Below are positions 40,669-50,797 of a DNA stretch of 64,000 nt, piece by piece (positions within the stretch are counted from its first letter, which is position 1; each line of letters starts with the position of its first letter). The position numbers and the translations under genes were made by a program. The notes under the pieces are model-generated. The model was not told the DNA's origin. It saw only the letters and a list, made by a program, of their open reading frames with translations, and ran no database searches. This stretch comes from Nothophaeocryptopus gaeumannii. Its lineage: Eukaryota; Ascomycota; Dothideomycetes; Mycosphaerellales; Mycosphaerellaceae. The stretch is taken from contig JASISA010000041.1 of NCBI GenBank assembly GCA_031771865.1, forward strand, positions 2,046,001 through 2,110,000, in the 5' to 3' direction.

Positions 40669-42711
40669 ATGCCTACAACTCTAGAAGTGTCTGAGATGTA
40701 CGGGCGGACTCTATCGCCTCCCAGAATGGTGCCGCTCAGGCTCTCCGAAAAAGTGATCGAGCGTTCTCCCTCGCGAAAGCTTGCGATCAGCAAAGGCAGA
40801 AGTGTCATCACTTCGAGGGAATACGGAGATGAGCCACTTCCTGTGAAGCCCTCAGAAGAAGCGCCTCGCAATGCCAAGATCATCGGTCGCGTGGCCGAGC
40901 CTGGAGAGGTTCCAATCTACACTCTTGAGGTGGCCGGTATCAAGATTGATGATGTGAGCCTCAATGAAGTGCTGGACTATGTCTCTCCTTATGAGCTGGA
41001 GCAGTTCGAGAACCGTCAGTTTGAGGAAGAACGTGTTGCCCGTGAAGTAGCACGGAAGGCCGCGGAAGCCGAGCAAGCCCGGAGAAGGGAAATGCAAAAG
41101 ATGAGAGCAAAGCGTAAAGGAGTGGTCGTGTTCGAGGAAGTCGACAGTGACGAGGTTGACTCAGCTGACGGTGAAGCGACGGGACGACATGGTCGCGCTC
41201 GGCCGACTTACAAACACTTGTTCAAGGCACCTCAAGCATTCGGAGCACCTGAAGAGCAACGTCGCCGAAGACGAAAGCGCAATAAGATCACTGGAGAGTT
41301 GATGCCCCTGAGCGATGAGGAGAATGAGGACGTGCCGCAGGACTCATCCGGGGATGAACTCCCTGCGCCAACCGGACGAGAACCCGCGGAGCCCTCACAA
41401 GAACTTCCCAAGCGTAGACGCCGGAAACGAGATCCTGTCACTGGAGAGCTGATGCCTTTGGATCCTCTTCCTCAGCAACCAATCGAACTTACTGCTTCAA
41501 GCAAGCCGCCGGCTGAGCTAGTGCAGAACAAGCGACCTCGACGTCGACGACATCCACAGACCGGCGAGCTTATGCCTTTAGGTTGGACATACGATCCAAA
41601 TGCCGAGAACGAATCCTACGAGATGCGGCGAGATGGAATGAGTCCGGCCATGAGACAGATGAGCCTCTCTCAAGGACACGAGGCGAAGCGAATCAAGCTG
41701 AGCTCTGGGTCGTCTGACGATGATCTGTCCCAAGGCCGTCCCATCTCAAGTCGGTCTAACCGCAGGAGTCTGGAAGCACCGCCAAAGCAGCCGACATTGA
41801 TTCCCCGATCGATAGAACCAGAAGAAGATTACTCAGAGACTGATGATCTAGCCGGAGACTCAGGCGATACTCGAGCTAGGTCGGCAGTGAAGGCAAAGGT
41901 TCCTCTAAAAACATCAGTACTGCAGCCTACTCGTCCGCTTACTACGTCTTCAGAGTCATCAAGAGGGCCCGTCAATCTGAAATCTTTCCTGCAGTCAACT
42001 GCTCAGGATAACGATTCGGAATCTGACGAAGAATCTGAAGAGTCGGAGGCTGAAGAGAAGAAGGTCATCAGCCCGGCCAAGACCAGCATCATGAATCCTG
42101 TTGCTAAGCCAGTGGTTGTCGATGAGGGTCTGGAGGATGACGAGTATTTCATCGAGGCGATCATCGGCCATCGTTTGTCAGATCCAAGGACTCATCCTGA
42201 GAAAGCACAAACCATGCTTTATCATACCAAGTGGGAATGTTATGATGAGCTGTCCTGGGAGCCTGCTGAGAGCTTTCCAGACTCGGGTATCGTACTAGAG
42301 TATCGTAAACGGGTCGGCCTTGACAGCGCAGAGAACCTTCCAGCTGGGGACCAGGTGGCCGTGCACAATCGACCATCGGAGTTGCAACTGCAGTACACGA
42401 TGCCAGTGCCCATAACACAGCCCAAGTCGAGCAGTTCATCCAAGTCGGATATTATTCCCCTTAGCGCCGACAACCAGAGCGACAAGGAATCAGCAGAGGA
42501 ATCAGACGAAGAAGATGATGATTATGAGGTGGACCGGATCTTGGCCCATCATATGTCTGATCCTCGCACGCATCCGGGTAAACCTCAGACGATGCTGTAT
42601 AAGGTGAAATGGGTCGGCTGGAAGAATCCAACTTGGGAACCGATTGACAGCTTTCCTGACCGGGACGTCGTCAATCAATACAGGCGCAAAGTTGCCCTGC
42701 CGCCGCTGTGA
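40669..42711 (+). CDS. Tandem chromodomain protein with three TGELMPL motifs
   Basis: A single-exon gene of 680 residues. The N-terminal part (about 1-150) includes an IYTLEVAGIKIDDVSLNEVL segment and a charged helix. Three copies of a basic motif, Arg/Lys-rich then xxTGELMPL, lie at about 198-214, 248-264 and 289-304. A disordered Ser/acidic region follows. Two chromodomains close the protein: about 492-545 (start YFIEAIIGHRL, core LYHTKW and SWEPAESF) and 618-672 (start YEVDRILAHHM, core LYKVKWVGW and TWEPIDSF). Both have the same insert SDPRTHPxKxQTM between the first strand and the KW strand. Chromodomains usually bind methyl-lysine; the aromatic cage looks more complete in the second copy. 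Probably nuclear and chromatin-associated. No catalytic domain is seen. Confidence 0.88.
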   Translation: MPTTLEVSEMYGRTLSPPRMVPLRLSEKVIERSPSRKLAISKGRSVITSREYGDEPLPVKPSEEAPRNAKIIGRVAEPGEVPIYTLEVAGIKIDDVSLNEVLDYVSPYELEQFENRQFEEERVAREVARKAAEAEQARRREMQKMRAKRKGVVVFEEVDSDEVDSADGEATGRHGRARPTYKHLFKAPQAFGAPEEQRRRRRKRNKITGELMPLSDEENEDVPQDSSGDELPAPTGREPAEPSQELPKRRRRKRDPVTGELMPLDPLPQQPIELTASSKPPAELVQNKRPRRRRHPQTGELMPLGWTYDPNAENESYEMRRDGMSPAMRQMSLSQGHEAKRIKLSSGSSDDDLSQGRPISSRSNRRSLEAPPKQPTLIPRSIEPEEDYSETDDLAGDSGDTRARSAVKAKVPLKTSVLQPTRPLTTSSESSRGPVNLKSFLQSTAQDNDSESDEESEESEAEEKKVISPAKTSIMNPVAKPVVVDEGLEDDEYFIEAIIGHRLSDPRTHPEKAQTMLYHTKWECYDELSWEPAESFPDSGIVLEYRKRVGLDSAENLPAGDQVAVHNRPSELQLQYTMPVPITQPKSSSSSKSDIIPLSADNQSDKESAEESDEEDDDYEVDRILAHHMSDPRTHPGKPQTMLYKVKWVGWKNPTWEPIDSFPDRDVVNQYRRKVALPPL

Positions 42712-43105
42712 GCTTACAACGCAGACTCCAAGGGTGTCTGTATTGTTTTCTGTAGGGACAAAATGACCAATTCGAGCTTGGACGGCCCGCGGCCGATCGT
42801 GCAGCTGCCACAGCTTCCCCAGGTTGTGTTCCGACCGCAGCCTTCGATAACGAACACACGTCACCTTATCAGGCATCATATCAGGTCTGATTGGCCAGAT
42901 GCAGATCAAGATACAAGGTCGCTGCAAGATAGGTCATTCTGTACCTACGCCATGTTTCCCTAACCAGGCAGAATAGACAAAAGGCTGATGCTCCAGTCGT
43001 TCATCGCGCCTTGCTCGTGACTGTATAACTCTGTAGGTGGTAATTGAACATAATCCTTGAGATTTGTGAACTTCTTGCCCTGCTCATACTAGGGAATAAG
43101 TCAAG
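42712..43105. other. Intergenic region
   Basis: 394 bp between two genes on the same strand. No gene supported. Confidence 0.5.
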
Positions 43106-44684
43106 ATGATGCTCACGTCAGGCGCAAATGGCATCTTCTGGTCGGCTGTTTTCATTCTTCTGGCCTTATGCCTTGGCAATGGCGTCTACTTTCTTTTGGA
43201 TCAGAAGCGACGAGGGGCTCTGCTAGAAATCCTAGGTTGGCAACAACGCAGACCATCGACATCTTTCACGCCGCCACGTGAGCTCTCTCCAGAGAAGCAA
43301 CGTCTACCTCCGAACAAGACGAAGTCGAACACAGGGAATCCGACATATGACGACGCATTTCCACCAAGCCGCAGACATGTGCTCGCTGAACTCAAGGAAG
43401 GCTCACTCAAGGGTCCTGGGTCGTCTGCGGAGGAAGTTGGGGCTCGTCCGCCGGATTACAGCAGATTGACGCCGGACAAGAAGACACCGAACACTGATGA
43501 GCATGTGCGACACTGTACGGCGACCGGGCTCACAGTGGACGAGATTCGGCGTTTATGTGACTTTCCTGATTACGCTGCGTTGAGTGGAGTGCCCCTGCCT
43601 GAGCCTTATCCGCAATTCAAAGTTGAGACTGCTATGCCTAGGCCATATAGGCCACTCAGGTGGTCCTATCATCAGACCATGTGTAAGTCATGCTCAATTC
43701 CACCTCTTTGCGCAAGTGCTCATGCAGACTATAGCTCTCAGCAAGATGGAACCGGATTGGTGGCTCGAGTTGGACCACAAGTACGCTGACACCATTCGCC
43801 AACGCGAAGAACTGTTTAAGAAGCACGGGCCAGCCGTGATCCAAACACTGCCAGGTTGTGAGATCGCCGCTAAAGAGCTCATGGAGATGTGTCTGCACTT
43901 CCTCTGCGCTCGCTACCCTCAGTACTTTCGCCTTGACACTGAAAATTTGATCTTCCACAATTCTATCCTCGACATTCAGACTGACATCAAAACCATGCCA
44001 CCAATGGAAGTCCTACTGCACAACCTACCCGAGGACTTCGCCATGATGATCCGAGACCCAGAGACAGGCATCTACAGTTTCCGCGGTGGCATGATTATGA
44101 GTAGTCTCGGCTGGAGTCTCGGGTCTAAAATCGGCATGAAATTGCACGAGATTCACGAGCCGATCCCGGATTATAGAGAAAAGATGCAGTTCTCCATGGA
44201 CCGGTATTTTGCGAAGAAACCTACAGACAAGCCCATCCAGCGCGGCTCATGGGGATTAGAGATTGATAAGCCACTCTTCATGCCCCCTGGCGACCCTCAC
44301 GAATTGCATCGCGAGAGCCAGAATCCAGAACACACACTCGATCAAATCCACTTGCGTGTCGACTGGCAAACACTCCGCCGACTTCCCTTATCAGGTGCAG
44401 TCGTCTTCAATTTCAAAGGGCTGTTCACGCCTATCACCGAGTTTAGAGACGAGCCGTACATTCCTACCCTGGTATTGAAGGTTCTCAGAGAGGGGAAGAA
44501 GAACATCATGGAGTATAAGGGCACTTGGCATACAGAGCATGTGGCTATTCCGGCGCTGGAAGAATATGAAAAGGAGCAGATCGAGAAGGGATTGATGGTG
44601 AAGGATTGGGATCCTCATACGCTTGATGAGAGTCCTTTCTATCCAGGCTGGGAGAAGAAGTGGCATCGTCAGCAGGGGTTTTGA
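43106..44684 (+). CDS. DUF3445 (heme-dependent oxidative N-demethylase-like) protein
   Basis: Exons 43106-43682 and 43735-44684, with a 52-nt intron (donor GTAAGT), give 508 residues. The join restores HQTMSLSKMEPDWWLEL, a strongly conserved DUF3445 stretch. Residues 10-31 form one hydrophobic helix (FWSAVFILLALCLGNGVYFLL), suggesting a membrane anchor, followed by a polar linker to about 150. The DUF3445 domain then runs to about residue 490, with LPGCEIAAKELMEMCLHFL, the central GGMIMSSLGWSLGSKIG and the C-terminal LRRLPLSGAVVFNFKG. Bacterial relatives form a subunit of heme-dependent oxidative N-demethylase acting on secondary amines. The fungal function is not established, and the anchor suggests a membrane-bound (ER?) enzyme. 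Confidence 0.88.
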
Positions 44685-45309
44685 GTGGACGTGGTATGTC
44701 GTTCACAAGATGTTGAGGAAAATTTGAATACCGCTCAATTTGCCGTTCGAACAGACCTAGGAAATTGGTTCTTCTAGAGGATGCGTGGCTATTAGGAACG
44801 ACGACGTCGTCTCCTTCGACTCACCTACCACTCAGCGCCCAATCTATGCTGATTTCCTATTTCAGCCTTCCGTACACATGACCCGAACCATTCACCCACG
44901 CTGCCCGGACCCACCTGGCAGCCCTTGGCGTCCATCCCCGCATCCTCTGGACTCCACTTCCTCTGCATCAACCTTGGCCACGACATCTAAGTAGCGACGC
45001 CCGTAAGGCCTTCTATCCGTGCCATCATGCTGCGAAGCACGCAGGGGGCTGCGACCATCGTTAAATGATGATTCAGTGCCACACGCATGCCACAGCTTCT
45101 CTCAACCGAGGGTACATATTTTGGTGCTGGTGAGTTGCATTCTTTCCGCTATTGTCTGCCACTTTGCTCTCCTACTGCACTGTCTTCTTCCCTCTCGAAC
45201 TCTGTCCCCAGAAGCTTTCGAAGATCGTCGCGCTGTTCGCGTTTATTCCACTTGGAATCGTCTACCTCACTGTTCCCTCCTTCATTCAACACTTCTCTCT
45301 GCTGCGAAG
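44685..45309. promoter_or_regulatory. Upstream region of the monooxygenase gene
   Basis: 625 bp with no supported gene. The last 160 bases are strongly pyrimidine-rich (CT runs from about 45150 to 45300), as in many filamentous-fungal core promoters. Earlier in-frame starts exist but code for nothing recognisable. Confidence 0.45.
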
Positions 45310-47172
45310 ATGGCAGGCGACAAGCCATGGCCGGAGGTGCCCATCGGGAACAAGAACCATGCAAACGCCGCAGTGGTTATCATTGGCGGTGGCATCTCTG
45401 GCATGTGTGTTGCCATTGATCTGTTGAAGAGGAACAATTGTCGCAACTTCATCATTCTTGAGAAGTCGGCGAGTTTGGGAGGGACATGGTAAACCACAAC
45501 TGACCCATATCGAGACCTTCAATTTACTGATCTTCTCAAGGAACGATAACAAGTACCCAGGCTGCTGCTGCGATGTCTGGAGCACGTTGTACTCATACTC
45601 TTTCGCCAAGAACCCAGACTGGACGAGAGAGTACCCTGGCCAAGAAGAGATCCTGCAATACCTCATGAAGGTCGCTCAAGAATACAAGCTGTATCCACAC
45701 TTCCGCTTCAATACCATGGTGCAGAATGCGAATTGGGACGATCAAGAGAGGAAGTGGAGAGTCAATGTCAAGACATCATCTGGATCGAAAGAGGCGGAAT
45801 ATAACCCGGAATATGAGATCACGGCGGACTTCGTTGTCAGTGCTGTGGGACAGCTCAATGTGCCCAAGTGGCCGGATATCCAAGGTATTGAGGGGTTTGA
45901 GGGCAAGAAGATGCATTCCGCGAGATGGGATTGGAGTTACGACTTGACGGATAAGAAGATCGCTATGCTTGGAAACGGTAAGTCAACGATCTCCTGCACC
46001 GGCCTCGCTGCGGTGACTAACACCTTGATGCAGGCTGCACAGCCGTCCAAATCCTCCCCGAAATCGCCAAAGTCGCCAAACAAGTCACTGTCTTCCAACG
46101 AACCCCCAACTGGGTCGTTCCCCGTCTCGACGCAGACGTCTCACCTCTCTGGCGTTCCCTCTACAAACACATCCCAGGCCTCATGTCTCGAAAGCGAGCC
46201 GCGCAAATGGACTTCCGCGAGAGCACCCATGGGTTCATTCAAAACCCCGATGGCGATATGGCGAAGATGTTCACGGACGCCAGTGCGGAATTGATGCATG
46301 CTCAACTTCCAGAGCGACCGGATCTGTGGGAGAAGCTTACGCCGAAGTATAGTATTGGGTGTAAGAGGATTATTATAAGTGATGATTACTTCCCTGCGAT
46401 TGCACAGGAAAATGTCTCTCTTGAGACCCGCCCGATCTCTGGTATCAATGGCAACCACGTCACCGTCACGGAGAAAGGTTCAGAAACCGATGCAGCAGGC
46501 GGCGAAGACGGTTATGACCTTCTCGTCTGCGCAACCGGTTTCCAAACCGTCGACTTCATGCATCCCATTCAGCTTACCGGCCTCAACCAAACTCCTCTTT
46601 CCGATATTTGGAAAAACGGGGCTGAGGCTCTCTACGGCATGACGATTGAGAATATGCCAAATTTCGGAATGCTTTACGGCCCCAACACAAATCTCGGCCA
46701 CAACAGTATAATCCTCATGATCGAATCGCAATCACGCTACATAAACGGGATGATCAAGCCGGTACTAGAAGCTCGGTCGAGAGGAGAGGCCTTGGCCTTG
46801 ACGCCGAAGAAGAGTGTCATTGAGACATACAACGCGGAAGTTCAGAAAGAACTTCTTGCGTCCTCATTCAACGACCCCAACTGCAACTCATGGTATAAGA
46901 ATGATGCTGGGAAGATTACAAACAACTGGAGTCGCACGGTCGTGGAGTATCAGAAGATGGTCGAGGATGTCAAATTCGAAGACTACGAGGTGAGCGGAAG
47001 TGGGAAGGATGTCGTGCGAAAGCGGAAGAAGATTCATGTTGGAAGGGTGGACGAGATGCCTGCTGTTAGTGATCGGACGTTGCTGGTGATGGGGTTAGTT
47101 AGTTCGGCGGCGCTGGCGGGAGGGTGGCTGTTGAGGAACTCGAAGTATTCGCAGGGGTTGAGAGTCAGGTGA
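45310..47172 (+). CDS. Flavin-dependent monooxygenase, Baeyer-Villiger type
   Basis: Exons 45310-45488, 45541-45977 and 46034-47172 (introns 52 and 56 nt) give 584 residues. FAD motif GGGISG is at 26-31, with GGTW at the first splice and DNKYPGCCCDVWS just after it. The Baeyer-Villiger fingerprint FxGxxxHxxxWD is complete at about 179-190 (FEGKKMHSARWD). The NADPH Rossmann motif GNGCTA is at about 204-209, and CATGF lies near residue 390. A hydrophobic stretch close to the C-terminus (LLVMGLVSSAALAGGWLL) suggests a tail anchor, which is unusual for soluble BVMOs. Class B enzymes insert oxygen next to ketones or oxidise N and S atoms; substrate unknown. The neighbour is the DUF3445 gene on the same strand. 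Confidence 0.93.
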
Positions 47173-47408
47173 GGGATGTGTAGTGTCAGTGTAGAACGAC
47201 AGAATTGCGTGGACTTGAGTAAGTGGTCTCCGTGCATAACGTCGGTGCAAGCCTTTGATTCAACGTCTCAATTACCATACAGTCATCCGAGCATTCTCAC
47301 GAGAATTCAGCCCTTCCAATTCCATCCAAACGCCATGCAATCTGGTATCTTCGCTCTCGCTATCCCAAAAGTAATCCAAACGGTTTTGAACTCCCTTCCC
47401 ATGTCCAT

Positions 47409-48551
47409 TTAGTACGGCCTCCAACTCTCCAAATCCAACCCACAAACATCCATCCTCTTCTGCGCAAACTCTCCATACATCTTTGTCCACATCCAATCCG
47501 CATCCTTATTCTGCGGTCTCGCAGCCACTTTATCCGGCCACGGAACATCATACTCCGGACCCGGCAGCTTCGGATCTGAAAATCTCAGATACGCCACATT
47601 GTCCAGATACGCCGTTTGATTGAACTTCTTCCCGACATCGTGTAAAGTGCCGACGGAGCGGATGAGTGTGATGGTTGGTGTGGTGGAGGAGAGGAGAACG
47701 GGGTCTGGGAAGAGGGTGGAGAGGTAGGTGTCGTTGAATTGAGCGTATTCTGGCTGGTTCAGAGTGGTGATGAGGTTCGTATATAGACCCTTTGAGGGTT
47801 GTAAGAGGAAGAGGTCCTCGGAGTGGATGTTGTCATTTTTGACCGTGTCGTGGAGCATCACGAATGAGGTAGCTTCTGTAAAGCCTAGAATTGCGTCCAA
47901 CGGTTCAGCGTCCAGTACTAACCCGGGTGTCTCGATTGTCAAGAGTCTATCGAAATCTTGTTGCAAGGCATACGCGCTCGCTAAACTGTACAGCTCCTCT
48001 CCGCTGGCACTCGTTCGCACTGGATTGACTGGGTGTAATTCGACGTGATATCTTCTCGCAGCCATCCGTAGTAGCCGGCGAGTACTAATCAGATACGGAT
48101 CGTCCGTGATCTCGGATTGTTTCGACTCGGCCCAGTGGCGTGGGAACAGGAGAACGCGTCTGGCGGGACTTCGTCTCTCGTGAAACTCGGCGAGGACCAT
48201 GATGGCTGAACAGACATCGTGGTGATTTCGAACCAGTTGTATGTGGGCTCGTCTGTTCCAGTCGATGTGCGCTCCTGCTCCTGATGTACGTACATCTCGG
48301 TCGAAGTCTGTGTAGACTATTTGTCCTCCATCTCTTTTTCCGAAGAATCGCGATTGCTGCAGACTCATCTCCCCGTCTGGAAGAGGCGCGTTCGGGTTCT
48401 GCGGTATTCGAGGTGCGACTGCATCTTTAAGACCTCGGATCGTTCGTTGCTGTATGGTATATCCAGATAGGAAGAGGAGCAGGGTGAAGAAGAAGACCAC
48501 GCCTAATGATAAAGCCACAGACACTTGTGACTGCGTGAAGAGAAGCCTCAT
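47409..48551 (-). CDS. Type II membrane glycosyltransferase (GT8-like)
   Basis: A single-exon gene of 380 residues. A short cytoplasmic N-terminus and one hydrophobic helix at about 11-33 (VALSLGVVFFFTLLLFLSGY) indicate a Golgi type II protein. The lumenal domain has the layout of nucleotide-sugar transferases related to GT8: an early VYTDFD, a donor-site VLDAEPLDAILGF and a late LDNVAYLRFSDPKLPGPEYDVPW, with two N-glycosylation sequons. It lacks a textbook DxD, so metal and donor use are uncertain. Likely role: cell-wall or glycoprotein glycan synthesis. It is divergent from PRP38 across 254 bp. Confidence 0.78.
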   Translation of the reverse strand: MRLLFTQSQVSVALSLGVVFFFTLLLFLSGYTIQQRTIRGLKDAVAPRIPQNPNAPLPDGEMSLQQSRFFGKRDGGQIVYTDFDRDVRTSGAGAHIDWNRRAHIQLVRNHHDVCSAIMVLAEFHERRSPARRVLLFPRHWAESKQSEITDDPYLISTRRLLRMAARRYHVELHPVNPVRTSASGEELYSLASAYALQQDFDRLLTIETPGLVLDAEPLDAILGFTEATSFVMLHDTVKNDNIHSEDLFLLQPSKGLYTNLITTLNQPEYAQFNDTYLSTLFPDPVLLSSTTPTITLIRSVGTLHDVGKKFNQTAYLDNVAYLRFSDPKLPGPEYDVPWPDKVAARPQNKDADWMWTKMYGEFAQKRMDVCGLDLESWRPY

Positions 48552-48805
48552 GGCCGTATCTGCATTCCTGCGTCTGCCATGAAGAATGCTGGTTGGAACA
48601 GCAATATCTTTTCGGGTGGCTGCATGACGTTTAATCTGGACGTTCGTAGGGCTGAGCTAAACACTCAGGTTGGCCAGCCAACAATCACCTATCGCTGCCA
48701 AGACTCGCATGTGAAGCCCTGATCCTTGCATCTTCTTCAGACTTTCTGGAAGCCCTCACACTCACACTCCGATCTCACCACCGCAACCACTTCTGCGTCT
48801 TCGCC

Positions 48806-49438
48806 ATGTCCCACCAAGCCGACGCCAAACGCGCCCTCGACGAGCGCGGCTACACTGGTGTCCTGATCCGTGGCGACAATCCCCTCAAACTCTTCGAAAA
48901 ACCCGTCCGCGACCGCATCGTCGACTCTTACTACTGGAAAGAGCAATGCTTCGGTCTCAACGCCGCCACACTCCTCGATCGCGCCGTCGAATTGTCATTC
49001 ATCGGCGGCACATATGGTGTAGCGCAGAAACCTACGCCATTCCTCTGCTTGGCGTTCAAACTGCTGCAAATCGTGCCTGACCGGGAGATCATAACATTTT
49101 ACTTGGAGAAGGCGGGAGAAGAGTTTAAGTACTTGAGAGCTCTGGCGGCATTTTATGTGAGATTGGCGTGGGAGAAGGATGAGGAGGTATACACGACACT
49201 GGAGCCTTACTTGGCTGATGGGAGGAAATTGAAGAGGCGGACACGAGAAGGGTGGGCACTGACGCATGTGGATGAATTTATTGATGACCTCTTGGTGAAG
49301 AATCGGGTATGCGCGACCACTCTGCCGAAGATCAATCCGAGGCTTTGGCTGGAGGATGAGGATCGATTGGAGCCGAGGGAGAGTGCACTTGGGGAAGAGC
49401 TAGAGGAGTTGGATCGGGAAGATGAAGAGTGGGAGTGA
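48806..49438 (+). CDS. PRP38: Pre-mRNA-splicing factor 38
   Basis: A single-exon gene of 210 residues matching the PRP38 family from its first helix: NPLKLFEKPVRDRIVDSYYWKEQCFGL, the conserved GGTYGVAQKPTPFLCLAFKLLQI, then DREIITFYL, FKYLRALAAFYVRL and the C-terminal LPKINPRLWLED, followed by a short acidic tail. Prp38 is a U4/U6.U5 tri-snRNP (B-complex) protein needed for spliceosome activation in the nucleus. The lack of an intron in a splicing gene is unremarkable. It converges with the dienelactone hydrolase gene 107 bp away. Confidence 0.96.
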   Translation: MSHQADAKRALDERGYTGVLIRGDNPLKLFEKPVRDRIVDSYYWKEQCFGLNAATLLDRAVELSFIGGTYGVAQKPTPFLCLAFKLLQIVPDREIITFYLEKAGEEFKYLRALAAFYVRLAWEKDEEVYTTLEPYLADGRKLKRRTREGWALTHVDEFIDDLLVKNRVCATTLPKINPRLWLEDEDRLEPRESALGEELEELDREDEEWE

Positions 49439-49545
49439 AGGGGAGGATGAGGGTGTTAATGGGAACGGGAGAAATCGTGAAGAAGACAGCAGGAGTGGGA
49501 GCAGGAGTGATGAGGAAATGAGCGATGCGGATTGAGAGAACACAT

Positions 49546-50362
49546 TCAAAGGCGCTGTGCGAACCAGTCCGCAAGCGTACTGTATCCACGCCAGAACTCT
49601 TCCCGGACTTCAGGCCTCTGCAAATCTCCCCGCGCGCTCATCCAGCCATGGAGCATGGTCGGAAAGTGCTCGACCTCAAAGTCTACCTTCAAATGAGGCT
49701 TGAAATGCGCATACTCGCTCGGAGGTTCGTCTTTGGAGCATAGCGCTAAGATCGACTTGGATATCTTTTCCGCCACTTCTTTGCCCGGAAAGCCAGGATG
49801 CAGCTCGGCCGCAGTCTCGAATGGTGTACCCTCGTTCAGCAAGAAATTGGCAACGTATCCTCCCCAACAGTAGCCGATCAGGCCCCATTCATGGATTTCA
49901 GGATGCTTCTGCTGGAGTGTTGCTTGCAATGATAAGACTTTCGATACAGTTCGTTCCGTATCACCAGGTCCGTTGCAGAACTCATCTAATGCGTTCTCAT
50001 CGGCTGCTGGCTCCGCGCCGTCCGTACCTGGCATCGGCATCAAGCTCAAAGATGCAGGCTTTCCGGCGAAGAAATCCGGCATGAACACCAGGTAGCCTCG
50101 CTAAGCCAAGTAGTCTGCTCCTTGTAGTATCTGCGAAAAGTAGCCAAAGACATCATATATCATGACCAATGCTTTCTCAGCACCAGGCAGGACATGTACA
50201 TCTGCCAGAACGCTCAGTAAAAGCAACGGTGAATACACCTGTTTACAACGTACAAATCTTGGTCTGGTTTATCTCGATGAATTTGCCTAGAGGCTCATAT
50301 GGCGGCCCAATCACTGCTGGCTTGGAGCAGCAAGCTGTCGATGGCTTGAATCTGGAAGACAT
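49546..50362 (-). pseudogene. Dienelactone hydrolase family gene with one in-frame stop
   Basis: Exon 50362-50254, a 52-nt intron (50253-50202, donor GTACGT) and a second exon to 49546 rebuild a full-length family member of about 254 codons. It opens with CCSKPAVIGPPYEPLGKFIE, followed by MIYDVFGYFSQILQGADYLA. A TAG at 50103-50101 (codon 70) then interrupts the frame. The same frame continues with RGYLVFMPDFFAGKP and an intact catalytic triad: Cys in GYCWGG, Asp in CSKDEPP and His in MLHGWM. Relatives are alpha/beta hydrolases cleaving dienelactones or related esters. No good splice site removes the stop. This is a very young pseudogene, a base error, or stop readthrough. A start at the later ATG (50088) would lose the N-terminal part of the fold. 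Confidence 0.75.
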
Positions 50363-50797
50363 TGCGCACTAAGGATTGCACGATGGGCAGGAGCCAGACA
50401 CCTCCTTGAGCGCATCGAGGTTCGTACAGCTACTGCTTAGTCAACGAGCTGCTTGGAGCTCTGCACAACTGGACAGACAGGCTTTGAAGAACCAAGAGGT
50501 GTGATAGCATACGTCGTCGGTCACTTCTCCTCGAACTACAATTCTGGCTAGTTCATCGGATGCGATGCCAAGTCCATGGACTGTAGGGTGGCCACATGGG
50601 CGAGGCAGCGGGAGGGGCTGAGGCCATGGTGTCGATACTGCAATAACGCAAGAGGAGCACCTTCACATCGTACTTAATACCGCTTTCCTGATTGCTAGAT
50701 CACCGTCTGACAACTATCTAGTAGACACCTAATGAGAAAGCAAATCACAAGTCTTTGAGAGCCTGGCAAACTATTCACATCAGCACCCACCCCTACC
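50363..50797. other. Intergenic region
   Basis: 435 bp holding the promoter of the hydrolase gene and the 3' region of the next. No gene supported. Confidence 0.5.

Noticed and set aside
44785..45309. In-frame upstream starts for the monooxygenase (for example 45019)
   Set aside because: The added peptide is Ser/Leu/Cys-rich leader-like sequence; the ATG at 45310 lies just before the FAD motif as in relatives.
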